A DNA stretch of 64,000 nucleotides from Peterkaempfera podocarpi (GTDB lineage Bacteria > Actinomycetota > Actinomycetes > Streptomycetales > Streptomycetaceae): NCBI RefSeq assembly GCF_042466665.1, contig NZ_CP162102.1, positions 3,348,001 through 3,412,000 of the forward strand. Direction: 5' to 3'. Position numbers and translations under genes: made by a program. A model generated the notes under the pieces. The model saw only the letters and a list, made by a program, of their open reading frames with translations, did not search any database and had not been told where the DNA came from. How positions within the stretch are numbered: the first letter of the stretch is position 1; the number at the start of each line of letters is the position of its first letter. This document shows, one piece after another, positions 16,201 through 23,769 of this stretch.

Positions 16201-16964
16201 AGTTCGGCGACTTCGTCAACGGCGCCGCCACCGTGGTGGACGAGTTCATCTCCTCCGCCGAGCAGAAGTGGGGCCAGACCTCCGGCGTCACCCTGCTGCT
16301 GCCGCACGGCTACGAGGGCCAGGGACCGGACCACTCCTCGGCCCGCCCCGAGCGCTTCCTCCAGCTCTGCGCGCAGAACAACATGACGGTCGCCATGCCG
16401 ACGCTGCCGTCGAACTACTTCCACCTGCTGCGCTGGCAGGTCCACAACCCGCACCACAAGCCGCTGGTCGTCTTCACCCCGAAGTCGATGCTCCGGCTGA
16501 AGGCCGCGGCCTCCGCCACCCAGGAGTTCCTCGGCGGCGGCTTCCGCCCGGTGATCGCCGACGACAGCGTGGACCCGGCCAACGTCCGCAAGGTCGTCAT
16601 CACCGCGGGCAAGGTCTACTACGACCTGGCCGCGGCCCGCGCCGAGCGGGGGATCACCGACACCGCCCTGGTCCGTATCGAGCGGCTCTACCCGCTGCCG
16701 ATCGCGGAGCTCCAGGAGGCCCTGGCGCCCTACGGCGACAACGTCCAGTACGTCTGGGCCCAGGAGGAGCCGGCCAACCAGGGCGCCTGGCCGTTCATCG
16801 CGCTCAACCTGATCGACCACCTCGACGTGGTCATCGGCAAGAACGCCGGCGGCGGCCGACTGCGCCGGGTGGCCCGCCCGGCCTCCTCCGCCCCGGCGGT
16901 GGGCTCGGCCAAGCGCCACCAGCAGGAGCAGCAGCAGCTGATGGAGGAAGTCTTCTCGCTCTGA
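13248..16964 (+). CDS. kgd: Multifunctional 2-oxoglutarate decarboxylase/dehydrogenase (E2o-E1o fusion, KGD)
   Basis: 1238 residues. A short E1 N-terminal segment (GPNEWLVDEIYQQYLQDP) is followed by an Ala/Pro linker (about 58-120), an acyltransferase-like E2 domain (about 125-355, ending in TSTYDHRVIQGAASGEFL) and the E1 thiamine-diphosphate domains (about 370 onward; AHRGRLNVLTNI, the loop HGDAAFAGQGVVAETLNM and VVNNQVGFT). The lipoyl domain is absent, as in mycobacterial and streptomycete KGD, and the E2 motif reads DHRVIQG rather than DHRxxDG, a family feature. It oxidises or decarboxylates 2-oxoglutarate in the TCA cycle. The GTG at 13248 starts the conserved N terminus SPQSPNTS; upstream in-frame sequence is not conserved-looking. 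In mycobacteria GarA inhibits this enzyme. Confidence 0.96.
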   Translation: MSPQSPNTSNSSTSSAGFGPNEWLVDEIYQQYLQDPNSVDRAWWDFFADYKPGTEVTSVTPQAASPAPAPAQAPVAAPAPAPAAAQPVPAAAAPAAPAAQAAPAKPAAAKPAAAPAAQADGPELVPLRGPAKAVATNMDASLELPTATSVRAVPAKLLIDNRIVINNHLKRARGGKVSFTHIIGYAMVQALKAMPGMNHSYTVKDGKSFLVKPEHVNLGLAIDLVKPSGERQLVVAAIKKAETLDFFGFWQAYEDIVRRARANKLTMDDFTGVTVSLTNPGGIGTVHSVPRLMPGQGTILGVGAMEYPAEFQGSAPDTLSRLGVSKVMTLTSTYDHRVIQGAASGEFLRQIHQLLLGGSEFYDEIFESLRIPYEPVRWATDVAATHDDEVNKTARVMELIHSYRVRGHLMADTDPLEYKQRKHPDLDVVEHGLTLWDLEREFAVGGFAGKRMMKLRDILGVLRDSYCRTVGIEYMHIQDPKQRRWIQERVENHYAKPEREEQLRILRRLNSAEAFETFLQTKYVGQKRFSLEGGESLIPLLDAVLDAAAEHRLDEAVIGMAHRGRLNVLTNIVGKPYGKVFAEFEGNLDPKSMHGSGDVKYHLGAAGTFTGLDGETIKVSLAANPSHLEAVDPVVEGIARAKQDILDKAGTAFDVLPIQIHGDAAFAGQGVVAETLNMSQLRGYRTGGTVHVVVNNQVGFTAAPAASRSSMYSTDVARMIEAPIFHVNGDDPEAVVRVARLAFEFRQAFNKDVVIDLICYRRRGHNEADNPSFTQPLMYDLIDKKRSVRKLYTEGLIGRGDITLEEAEQALQDFQGQLEKVFAEVRDAVPQAAPATSPLPDFPVAVSTGISEETVKRIASSQVNLPDWLTVHPRLLPQLQRRAAMVEDNTIDWAMGETLAIGSLLMEGRPVRLAGQDSRRGTFGQRHAVLVDRHTGEDYTPLLYLTEDQARYTVYDSLLSEYAAMGFEYGYSLARPNALVMWEAQFGDFVNGAATVVDEFISSAEQKWGQTSGVTLLLPHGYEGQGPDHSSARPERFLQLCAQNNMTVAMPTLPSNYFHLLRWQVHNPHHKPLVVFTPKSMLRLKAAASATQEFLGGGFRPVIADDSVDPANVRKVVITAGKVYYDLAAARAERGITDTALVRIERLYPLPIAELQEALAPYGDNVQYVWAQEEPANQGAWPFIALNLIDHLDVVIGKNAGGGRLRRVARPASSAPAVGSAKRHQQEQQQLMEEVFSL

Positions 16965-16996
16965 CGGGCACCGCGCCCGTCCGCACGGACAGCAAC

Positions 16997-17036
16997 CCGG
17001 GCCCGGCCACCGCAGCAGTGCGGTGGCCGGGCCCGG
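16997..17036 (+). terminator. Terminator hairpin after kgd
   Basis: Perfect 18-base stem, left arm CCGGGCCCGGCCACCGCA (16997-17014), right arm 17019-17036, loop GCAG, 32 bases after the kgd stop. Confidence 0.8.
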
Positions 17037-17100
17037 CTGCGTCCTCTCCCGGTCTATCCTGACCTGGAGTTACGGCATCGACGTCAGTGCGGAGCAGATC

Positions 17101-17280
17101 GTGTACTTCACCGACCGCGGGATCGAGGAGCTGGAGAGCCGGCGCGGCGACGAGGAGGTCACCTTCGAGTGGCTCTCCGAGCGGCTGCGCGAGTTCGTCG
17201 ACCTCAATCCCGAGTTCGAGATCCCCGTGGAGCGGCTGGCCACCTGGCTGGCACGGCTCGACGACGAGGACGAGGAGTGA
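17101..17280 (+). CDS. Small acidic protein, DUF6104 type
   Basis: 59 residues beginning VYFTDRGIEELESRRG and ending LARLDDEDEE. This matches a small conserved streptomycete protein family of unknown function that usually sits next to kgd. It is highly acidic and helical with no membrane segment. GTG 17101 begins the conserved part; a weak CGGAG lies upstream, and the frame is open further back into the kgd terminator, so upstream starts are unlikely. It ends four bases before the shared terminator. Confidence 0.75.
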   Translation: MYFTDRGIEELESRRGDEEVTFEWLSERLREFVDLNPEFEIPVERLATWLARLDDEDEE

Positions 17281-17283
17281 CGA

Positions 17284-17319
17284 AGGCCCGTGGACCGGGG
17301 CGATCCGGTCCACGGGCCT
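17284..17319. terminator. Bidirectional terminator between convergent genes
   Basis: Perfect 15-base stem AGGCCCGTGGACCGG (17284-17298) with 17305-17319, six-base loop, placed between the small acidic protein gene and the protease gene. Confidence 0.8.
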
Positions 17320-17340
17320 CTCCGTAGTGCTGACCGGCCC

Positions 17341-18582
17341 TCAGCGGTGCCGGTGGCGGCTCAGCCTCCGACGGCTCTGCAGCCCGTCGCCGCCCGGGGC
17401 ACCGGCCGGCTGCGCGGCCGCCGTCGCGGACGGCGCCGTCCCGGCCGGTGCGCCCTGACCGGCTCCCGCCGCCGGGATCTGCACCCCCAGCGCCTGGAGC
17501 GCGGTGGTCACCGGCTGGAAGAAGGTCGTCCCGCCGACCGTGCAGTCGCCGTCACCGCCGGAGGTCAGCCCGATCGCGGCGTCCTGGTCGAACAGCGGGC
17601 CTCCGCTGTCCCCGGGCTCGGCGCAGACATCGGTCTGGATCAGGCCGGTCACCGTGCCCTCCGGGTAGTTGACGGTGGCGTCCAGGGCCGTCACCCGGCC
17701 GCTGTGCACCCCGCTGGTGGAGCCGCTGCGGGTGACCGGCTCACCGACCACCGCGTCGGCGGCATGGGTGATCTGCTGCAAGGAGCCGTTGCCCAGGTCC
17801 ACCGCACTGGGCTGGTCCACCCCCGCGCTGTCGATCCTGATCAGCGAGAAGTCCCCACTGCCGGGAAAGGTGTCGCTGACGGTGCTGCCCAGCGGCTGGG
17901 CGTCCGCGGCATCGGCGGCCCATGGGCTGCCCACCGGACCGCAGTGCCCGGCGGTGAGGATGAAACTCTGCTGCCCGTCGGTGACATTGAAGCCGGCCGA
18001 GCAGCGGGCATTGCTGGTGAAGATCGCGTCCCCGCCGGCGATCCGGGGGGTGAAGGTGCTCTCGGTGCGTTCCATCCGCACCCCGCCGCCGAGCTGCGCC
18101 GCAGTGGCCGAGAGCCGCTGCCAGTCGGCGGAGGAGACGGTGCGGTCGGCCTGCAGCACCACCTGGTTGGTGGCCGGGTCCACGGACCAGGCGGTACCGG
18201 GGACCCGCGGCGCCGAGCGCAGCGCCGCGGTGACCGCGGCCAGCTGGTCGCTGCTGCGGCCCACCAGCTTCGCGGTCGCCCCTGCGGCGCGTACGGCGGC
18301 GGCCGCGGTGCCGTCGGTGACCGCGACGACCGGGCTGCCGTCGGCGGCGATCCAGCCGCCGGCGGTGCTGGCGCTGCCGAGCCTGGCCACCAGGGTGCGG
18401 GCCAGCGTGGCGGCGGAGGGACCCGGCAGGCGCGCGGCGGTGGCTGCCGGCCCGGTGCCGCTCGGGGTGCCGCCCGACTGGGCGGCGAATGCACCGGAGA
18501 CCGCGACCCCGGCGGCCACCAGGCCGCCGACCGCTGCCAGCGCGCCGATGCGCCGCTTGTTTCGCTGCCTTGCGTGACTCAA
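17341..18582 (-). CDS. Secreted S1-family serine protease (streptogrisin/alpha-lytic type)
   Basis: 413 residues. A TTG start at 18580-18582 has GGAGG six bases upstream. A twin-basic N region and hydrophobic stretch (IGALAAVGGLVAAGVAVSG) form a signal peptide. A propeptide of about 170 residues precedes the chymotrypsin-fold domain starting IAGGDAIFTSN. Catalytic triad: His in LTAGHCG, Asp in GDFSLIRID, Ser in EPGDSGGPLF. CSAGF/HCG and VCAEPGDSGG/DGDC give the usual disulphide cysteines. A basic tail (LQSRRRLSRHRHR) is unusual and may bind the envelope. It should act outside the cell after prodomain processing. Confidence 0.9.
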   Translation of the reverse strand: MSHARQRNKRRIGALAAVGGLVAAGVAVSGAFAAQSGGTPSGTGPAATAARLPGPSAATLARTLVARLGSASTAGGWIAADGSPVVAVTDGTAAAAVRAAGATAKLVGRSSDQLAAVTAALRSAPRVPGTAWSVDPATNQVVLQADRTVSSADWQRLSATAAQLGGGVRMERTESTFTPRIAGGDAIFTSNARCSAGFNVTDGQQSFILTAGHCGPVGSPWAADAADAQPLGSTVSDTFPGSGDFSLIRIDSAGVDQPSAVDLGNGSLQQITHAADAVVGEPVTRSGSTSGVHSGRVTALDATVNYPEGTVTGLIQTDVCAEPGDSGGPLFDQDAAIGLTSGGDGDCTVGGTTFFQPVTTALQALGVQIPAAGAGQGAPAGTAPSATAAAQPAGAPGGDGLQSRRRLSRHRHR

Positions 18583-18701
18583 CGGATACCTCCAGCGTGA
18601 CCGTGCGTACACGCTCCCGGCGGGGCACCCTGCGGAGCGTTCCATCGCGGGGGGGTACGCCGGCCGGTGGGGCGCGGGTTCAGTCGCGGGCGCCGTACGT
18701 G

Positions 18702-18757
18702 CTTGACTTCCACGGGACGCGATATATCGTGTTCATCAGAGCGACGCGATATGTCGC
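18702..18757 (+). promoter_or_regulatory. Promoter with tandem PadR-type operators
   Basis: TTGACT (18703-18708) is a plausible -35, with TATCGT (18725-18730) 16 bases later as -10. Two copies of ACGCGATATRTCG occur: palindromes CGATATATCG (18720-18729) and CGATATGTCG (18747-18756), 27 bases apart. The first overlaps the -10. PadR regulators bind such ATAT-centred palindromes, and a padR gene is the second gene of this operon, so autoregulation is likely. Confidence 0.65.
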
Positions 18758-18779
18758 ACGCCCAACGGGAGGGACAGCC

Positions 18780-19673
18780 ATGCCGCAGTGGACCGTCGAC
18801 GGACCCGAGAAGATCATCTTCGACCAACCGGTGAGCGCCCTCCAGGTGCGCACCGTCGCCGGCGCCGTCCATGTGGTCGCCACCGACGGACCGGCGCGGC
18901 TGGAGGTCAGCGAACTCGACGGCCCGCCGCTGGAGGTGAGCCTCGACGGCAGCACCCTCACCGTCGGCTACAGCGACCTCGCCTGGCGCGACTTCTCCTG
19001 GAAGACGATCGCCTCCTACATCGACTCCTGGCGCCGCAAACGCCATGCGGTGGTCTCCCTCGCGGTGCCGGCCCAGGCCCGGGTGGAGCTGGGCACGGTC
19101 AGCAGCGACTCGGTGGTCTCCGGGATCTCCGGCCGGGTCACCGTCCGCGGCGCCAGCGGCGACACCACCCTGGTCCGGGTCTCCGGCCGGGTCGAGGCCA
19201 GCTCGGTCTCCGGCGACATCGACGCCCAGGCGGTCTCCGGCGAGCTGCGGATGCAGACCGTCTCCGGGGGGCTCACCGTGGTCGAGGGCACCGCCGACCG
19301 GCTGCACGCCAACTCGGTGAGCGGCTCCATCACCGTCGACCTGGACTGCCACGGCCCCGCGGACGTCCACCTCAACACCGTCTCCGGCGAGGTTGCCGTA
19401 CGGGTGCCGCACCCGGCCGACACCCGGGTGGAGGCCGGCACCAGCAGTGGCCAGGTCTCCAGCGCCTTCGACGAGCTGCGGATCGACGGCTCCTGGGGAG
19501 CCCGGCGGCTCTCCGGCCGCCTGGGGGCCGGCACCGGCAAGCTCCAGGTGACCACCGTCTCCGGCTCGGTCGCCCTGCTGCGCCGGCCGGCCGAGGCGGA
19601 CGGCGACGCGGGCCCCGAGGACGGCACCGACGGCCCGCGCCTCGATCTCACCAAGAAGGACGGCGACGCATGA
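18780..19673 (+). CDS. DUF4097 family beta-repeat protein
   Basis: 297 residues dominated by short beta-strand repeats of the form SVSGxI/TVSGxL (for example VEASSVSGDIDAQAVSGEL and LHANSVSGSITVDL), which give the right-handed beta-helix pattern of DUF4097 (putative adhesin) proteins. There is no signal peptide or membrane segment, so it is probably cytoplasmic; its function is unknown. ATG 18780 has GGGAGGG upstream. The stop overlaps the padR start (ATGA at 19670-19673), so the two are translationally coupled, a frequent pairing in actinomycetes. Confidence 0.85.
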   Translation: MPQWTVDGPEKIIFDQPVSALQVRTVAGAVHVVATDGPARLEVSELDGPPLEVSLDGSTLTVGYSDLAWRDFSWKTIASYIDSWRRKRHAVVSLAVPAQARVELGTVSSDSVVSGISGRVTVRGASGDTTLVRVSGRVEASSVSGDIDAQAVSGELRMQTVSGGLTVVEGTADRLHANSVSGSITVDLDCHGPADVHLNTVSGEVAVRVPHPADTRVEAGTSSGQVSSAFDELRIDGSWGARRLSGRLGAGTGKLQVTTVSGSVALLRRPAEADGDAGPEDGTDGPRLDLTKKDGDA

Positions 19674-20717
19674 GCCCGGTCTTTGCCCACGGTCGGCTGC
19701 GGCTCTATCTGCTGCGGCTGCTGGACGAGGCGCCCCGGCACGGCTACGAGGTGATCCGCCTGCTGGAGGAGCGCTTCCACGGTCTGTACGCGCCCTCCGC
19801 CGGCACGGTCTACCCCCGGCTGGCCAAGCTGGAGAAGGAGGGCCTGGTCACCCACAGCACCGAGGGCGGCCGCAAGGTCTACCGGATCACCGAGGCGGGC
19901 CGGGCAGAACTGACCTCACGCCAGGGAGAGCTGGCGGAGCTGGAGATGGAGATCCGGGACTCGGTCTCCCAGCTGGCCGAGGCCATCCGGGAGGACGTCC
20001 GGGACTCCGCCAAGGACCTCCGCGAGGAGATGCCGCGCCGCCCAGGAGTCCCAGCGGGGCCCCGCCTCAGGCCGCGGGGCGGAGTCCTTCGGGGACAAGG
20101 AGGGCTGGCGGCACGCCAAGGAGGAGTACGTCCGCCACCGCACCCAGGCCAAGGAGCAGACGCGGCAGGCCAAGGAGCAGATCAAGCAGGCCAAGGAGCA
20201 GCTGAAGCAGGCCCATGAGGAGGCCCGCCGGGTCCGGGAGAGCGCGCATGCCGCCGGGGCGGCCGCACAGGCGGAGGCCCGTCGGCTGCAGCACCGGGTG
20301 GAGCAGCAGGTGCGCGAGCACGCGGCGCGCGGCGACTGGCCGACCGGGCTCAGTGAAGGCCTGGCGGAGCTCACCAGGGGCCTGGCCGGGCTGGCCGATC
20401 CGGGCAGGTGGGGCGCCCCGACGGCGCGTACGGAGCGGGTCGACCCGGACAAGGTCGACCCGGACAAGGTCGAACCGGACAAGGTCGACCCGGACAGGAT
20501 CCACCTGGACAAGGGCGAAGCGGCGGACCGGGCGCCGCTGCCCGACTGGGCCCGTACCGACCCGGCGGGCGACCCGGTGCGGGAGCTGGAGCGGCTGCTG
20601 GACCGCTTCCGGGACCGGATCCGGGACGGCGCCCGCGACCACGGGGTCTCCCCCGCCCAGCTGGCCCGCTCCGGCGCGATCCTGGCCGAGGCGGCGGAGC
20701 GGCTGCTGCGCGGCTAG
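19670..20717 (+). pseudogene. PadR-family regulator with long coiled-coil tail, frameshifted
   Basis: The N-terminal 100 residues are a PadR winged helix (LRLYLLRLLDEAPRHGYEVI, GTVYPRLAKLEKEGLV). After DLREEMPR (about 20038) coding continues one frame later (AQESQRGPASGR from 20040), as if one base had been inserted in the C/G run 20032-20043. The downstream frame has a long coiled coil rich in AKEQ repeats, then VDPDK repeats, and ends RSGAILAEAAERLLRG. Removing one base gives about 348 residues. As written the first frame runs to a spurious stop at 20218. The tail is unusual for PadR and may mediate oligomerisation. It is likely to repress its own operon. A sequencing error is possible. Confidence 0.75.
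20439..20513 (+). repeat. In-frame 15-base tandem repeat coding VDPDK
   Basis: Five imperfect copies of GTCGACCCGGACAAG, encoding VDPDK, VDPDK, VEPDK, VDPDR, IHLDK within the PadR tail. Copy number could vary by slippage. Confidence 0.8.
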
Positions 20718-20777
20718 GACCGGCCCGACGACACCCGCCCGGCCCAGGGCCGGCCCGGGTGCCGGACCGGTGCACAC

Positions 20778-20832
20778 GGCCGGCTGTGCGGCTCCCTGCG
20801 CCCTCACAGGGCGCGGAGCCGCACAGCCGGCC
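20778..20832. terminator. Long hairpin between convergent padR and oxidoreductase genes
   Basis: An 18-base perfect outer stem (GGCCGGCTGTGCGGCTCC, 20778-20795, with 20815-20832) plus an inner 7-base stem AGGGCGC, one bulge and a CAC loop. Suitable as a bidirectional terminator. Confidence 0.75.
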
Positions 20833-20874
20833 GTCCTGGCAGGGGCACTGCTGCGCGCGTCCCCGCCGTTGCCG

Positions 20875-21837
20875 TCAGGGGGCGAGCACGATCTTGCCGA
20901 AGACATCGCCCTCGGCCATCCTGGCGAAGCCGTCCCTCGCCTCCGCCAGCGGCAGCACGGTGTCGATCACCGGCCGGACGCCGGAGTTGGCGCAGAGCGC
21001 CAGCAGCCCCGCGAGCTCCTCCTTGGAGCCCATGGTGGAACCGACCACCTTCAGCTCCAGGAAAAAGATCCGGGTGAGCTCGGCGCTCGGCGGGTTCGGC
21101 CCTGAGGTGGCACCCGAGATCACGACGGTGCCGCCGGGCCGCAGCGACTTCACCGAGTGCGCCCAGGTCGCGGCGCCCACGGTCTCCATCACCGCGTCGA
21201 CCCGCTCGGGCAGCCTCGCCCCGCTGGGGAAGGCCGCGTCGGCGCCCAGCTCCAGCGCCCTGGCCTGCTTGGCCTCGTCCCTGCTGGTGGCCCACATCCG
21301 CAGTCCGGCCGCCTTGCCCAGCACGATCAGCGCGGTCGCCACCCCGCCGCCGGCGCCCTGCACCAGCACCGTGTCACCGGGCTTGACTCCCGCGTTGGTG
21401 AAGAGCATCCGATAGGCCGTCAGCCAGGAGGTGGGCAGGCAGGCCGCCTCCTCGAAGGAGAGCTCGGCGGGCTTGGGCAGCAGGTTCCAGGTGGGTACCG
21501 AGACCTGCTGCGCAAAGGTGCCCTGGTAGCGCTCGGTGAGGATGGACCGCGGCTCGCCGGGCCCCACTCCGTGCCCGGACTGGCCGATCACCGAGTGGAC
21601 CACCACCTCGTTGCCCTGCTCGTCGATCCCCGCCGCATCGCAGCCGAGGATCATCGGCAGCCGCTCCTCGGGCAGTCCGACGCCACGAAGTGACCACAGG
21701 TCATGGTGGTTGAGGGAGGCGGCCTTCACGGTCACCGTGGACCAGCCCGGCCGTACCTCCGGCTCCGGTCGCTCCCCCAGTTCGAGACCACTCAGCGGGT
21801 CGTCGCGGTCGATACGTGCGGCATAGGCAGCGAACAT
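20875..21837 (-). CDS. Zinc-type alcohol dehydrogenase / quinone oxidoreductase-like protein (MDR family)
   Basis: 320 residues. An N-terminal GroES-like domain (VKAASLNHHDLWSLRGVG) leads to a Rossmann domain with GVKPGDTVLVQGAGGGVATA for NAD(P)H. The structural-zinc cysteine cluster of zinc ADHs is absent, and HHDLW resembles the YhfP/acryloyl-CoA-reductase-like branch, so a zinc-free quinone or enoyl reductase is more likely than an alcohol dehydrogenase. The actual substrate is unknown. ATG 21837 starts the conserved part; the ribosome binding site is weak. It lies downstream of the malic enzyme gene on the same strand, 109 bases apart. Confidence 0.85.
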   Translation of the reverse strand: MFAAYAARIDRDDPLSGLELGERPEPEVRPGWSTVTVKAASLNHHDLWSLRGVGLPEERLPMILGCDAAGIDEQGNEVVVHSVIGQSGHGVGPGEPRSILTERYQGTFAQQVSVPTWNLLPKPAELSFEEAACLPTSWLTAYRMLFTNAGVKPGDTVLVQGAGGGVATALIVLGKAAGLRMWATSRDEAKQARALELGADAAFPSGARLPERVDAVMETVGAATWAHSVKSLRPGGTVVISGATSGPNPPSAELTRIFFLELKVVGSTMGSKEELAGLLALCANSGVRPVIDTVLPLAEARDGFARMAEGDVFGKIVLAP

Positions 21838-21946
21838 GATCCGGACCCTAGCCGCGACGGCCGGGGCGTGGAACCGCGCCACGGTGTGACATCCACCGCG
21901 CGGTCCACACCCCGGCCGTCCGGGCACCCACCGGCCTACCGCCGGG

Positions 21947-23143
21947 CTACCGCCGGGCGACACCCTCACGCCGCGCGGCCTCCGCGACGGCCCGGGTGAC
22001 CGCGGGGGCCACCCGCTCGTCGAAGGGGCTGGGGATGACCCGGTCGGCGGACAGTTCGTCCGCCACCACGGCGGCCAGCGCCTCGGCTGCGGCCAGCTTC
22101 ATCCCCTCGGTGATCCGGGACGCCCGGACCTGGAGGGCACCGGCGAAGATGCCGGGGAAGGCCAGCACATTGTTGATCTGGTTGGGGAAGTCGGAGCGGC
22201 CTGTGGCCACCACCGCGGCGTACCGGGCCGCGACATCGGGGTGGATCTCCGGCGTGGGGTTGGCCATGGCGAAGATCAGGCAGTCCTTGGCCATCCGGGC
22301 CACCGCCTCCTCGGGGACGGTTCCCCCGGAGACCCCGACGAAGACGTCGGCGCCCTTGAGGGCGTCCGCCAGCGAGCCGGTGAGCCCCGCCTTGTTGGTG
22401 AGCTCGGCGACCATCCGCTTCACGGGGGTGAGGTCGTCACGGCCCTCGTGGACGACGCCCTTGCGGTCGCAGAGCGCGACATCGCCGATGCCGGCCTCCA
22501 GCAGGATCTTGGCGATGGCGATGCCCGCCGCGCCGGCGCCGCTGATCACGGTGCGCAGCTCGCCGATCTCCCGCCCGGTGACCCGGGCGGCGTTCCACAG
22601 CGCGGCGAGGGTGACGATGGCGGTGCCGTGCTGGTCGTCGTGGAAGACCGGGATGTCCAGCCGGTCCTGCAGCCGCCGCTCGACCTCGAAGCAGCGGGGG
22701 GCGGAGATGTCCTCCAGGTTGATGCCCCCGAAGGAGGGCGCGAGCCTGGCGACGGTCTCCACCAGCTCGTCCACATCGGTGCAGTCCAGCGCCAGCGGGA
22801 CGGCGTCCACACCGCCGAACTGCTTGAAGAGGATCGCCTTGCCCTCCATCACGGGCAGTGACGCCTCCGGGCCGATGTCGCCCAGGCCCAGCACGGCGGT
22901 CCCATCGGTGACCACGGCCACCGTGGAGGACTTCCAGGTGTAGTCGTGCACCAGCTCCGGCTGCTCGGCGATGGCGGTGCAGACCCGGGCGACACCCGGG
23001 GTGTACGCGAGGGACAGGTCGTCCGCGTCGCGCACGGGCACGGTGGCGCGGACCTCCATCTTGCCGCCGCGGTGGAGTGCGAAGGCCGGGTCGATGGGGT
23101 CGCCGGTGTCCGCCGTGTGGGGATGGATGATCTCCGCTGCCAC
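21947..23143 (-). CDS. NAD(P)-dependent malic enzyme
   Basis: 398 residues, the short bacterial form without the phosphotransacetylase domain. It converts malate to pyruvate plus CO2. Recognisable blocks: LSLAYTPGVARVC, AVVTDGTAVLGLGDIG, VMEGKAILFKQFGG, INLEDISAPRCFEVE (metal site), PVFHDDQHGTAIV, the NAD loop SGAGAAGIAIAKI and FAMANPTPEI. GTG 23141-23143 has AGAGG five bases upstream and begins the family N terminus; longer in-frame readings into the 5' region are Pro/Arg-rich and not protein-like. Malic enzymes supply NAD(P)H and pyruvate during growth on TCA intermediates. Confidence 0.93.
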   Translation of the reverse strand: MAAEIIHPHTADTGDPIDPAFALHRGGKMEVRATVPVRDADDLSLAYTPGVARVCTAIAEQPELVHDYTWKSSTVAVVTDGTAVLGLGDIGPEASLPVMEGKAILFKQFGGVDAVPLALDCTDVDELVETVARLAPSFGGINLEDISAPRCFEVERRLQDRLDIPVFHDDQHGTAIVTLAALWNAARVTGREIGELRTVISGAGAAGIAIAKILLEAGIGDVALCDRKGVVHEGRDDLTPVKRMVAELTNKAGLTGSLADALKGADVFVGVSGGTVPEEAVARMAKDCLIFAMANPTPEIHPDVAARYAAVVATGRSDFPNQINNVLAFPGIFAGALQVRASRITEGMKLAAAEALAAVVADELSADRVIPSPFDERVAPAVTRAVAEAARREGVARR

Positions 23144-23769
23144 GATGACCTCTTCGTCTTCGTCGTCGGGGGCGCGGTCGGGCGGCGGGTACGTCTCGTC
23201 CGCCGGCGTCCGCGAGGACGCCGGTGGGACGGGCGCGACTGCCGGGCGGCGCGCCCTCAGGGTGAGGGTGTCAGATGTGATGCTGGACGCTTCCGATCGG
23301 TACCGGCTTGAGCCTAGGCGGGACAAAGGCCGCACATCCAAGCCTTCTCCCCCTCGTCACGTGCCCGTCACCCTTGCGGCGGCGGAACCGGGCCTGAGGA
23401 AGCGGAGCACTGCCACGGCGGTCGGAACGTGCACGCCGAAAGCGCCGGGAGCAGTGCGGACAAGCGGGCGCGGAGGGTTGTGGTGCCTGGGATCCGGAGT
23501 CGGCGTCGTTGACTTCCGGTCCTGTACACCCCGGATCGGTCCCGATCCGGCGGCCTGCTTGCGCTTACGGGGGTCACCCGTTACCCGATTTTGACACACC
23601 GGGTGACCGGTTCGGCAGAGCGGGATGGGAGGATCCACTTTCGTCACCGGTTGTGCACGGCCCCCACAACGACGTGCCGCCCGACGGACCACCGACAAGC
23701 GTGCGGCACCACCGCGCCTTGGCCGGGCTCAACCGTGGCGACCCCGCTACAGCAGGAGGCCAAGGAACT
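23144..23769. other. 626-base intergenic region between malic enzyme and binding-protein genes
   Basis: Divergent promoter region with no convincing gene. It contains TTGACTTCC near 23510 and, towards the right, an 18-base element (23577-23594) repeated before the next binding-protein gene. AGGAGG at 23754-23759 is the ribosome binding site of the first binding protein. No tRNA or riboswitch fold was recognised. Confidence 0.6.
23577..23594 (+). repeat. Shared upstream element, copy 1
   Basis: CCCGTTACCCGATTTTGA, 176 bases before the first binding-protein ATG; 17 of 18 bases match the element at 24758-24775. Likely a shared promoter or operator carried along in the gene duplication. Confidence 0.6.

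Noticed and set aside
13419..16919. A 1166-codon open frame antisense to kgd
   Set aside because: It mirrors kgd codon structure (high GC in third positions keeps the opposite frame open), is rich in His/Val/Gly/Asp dipeptides, and shows no domain.
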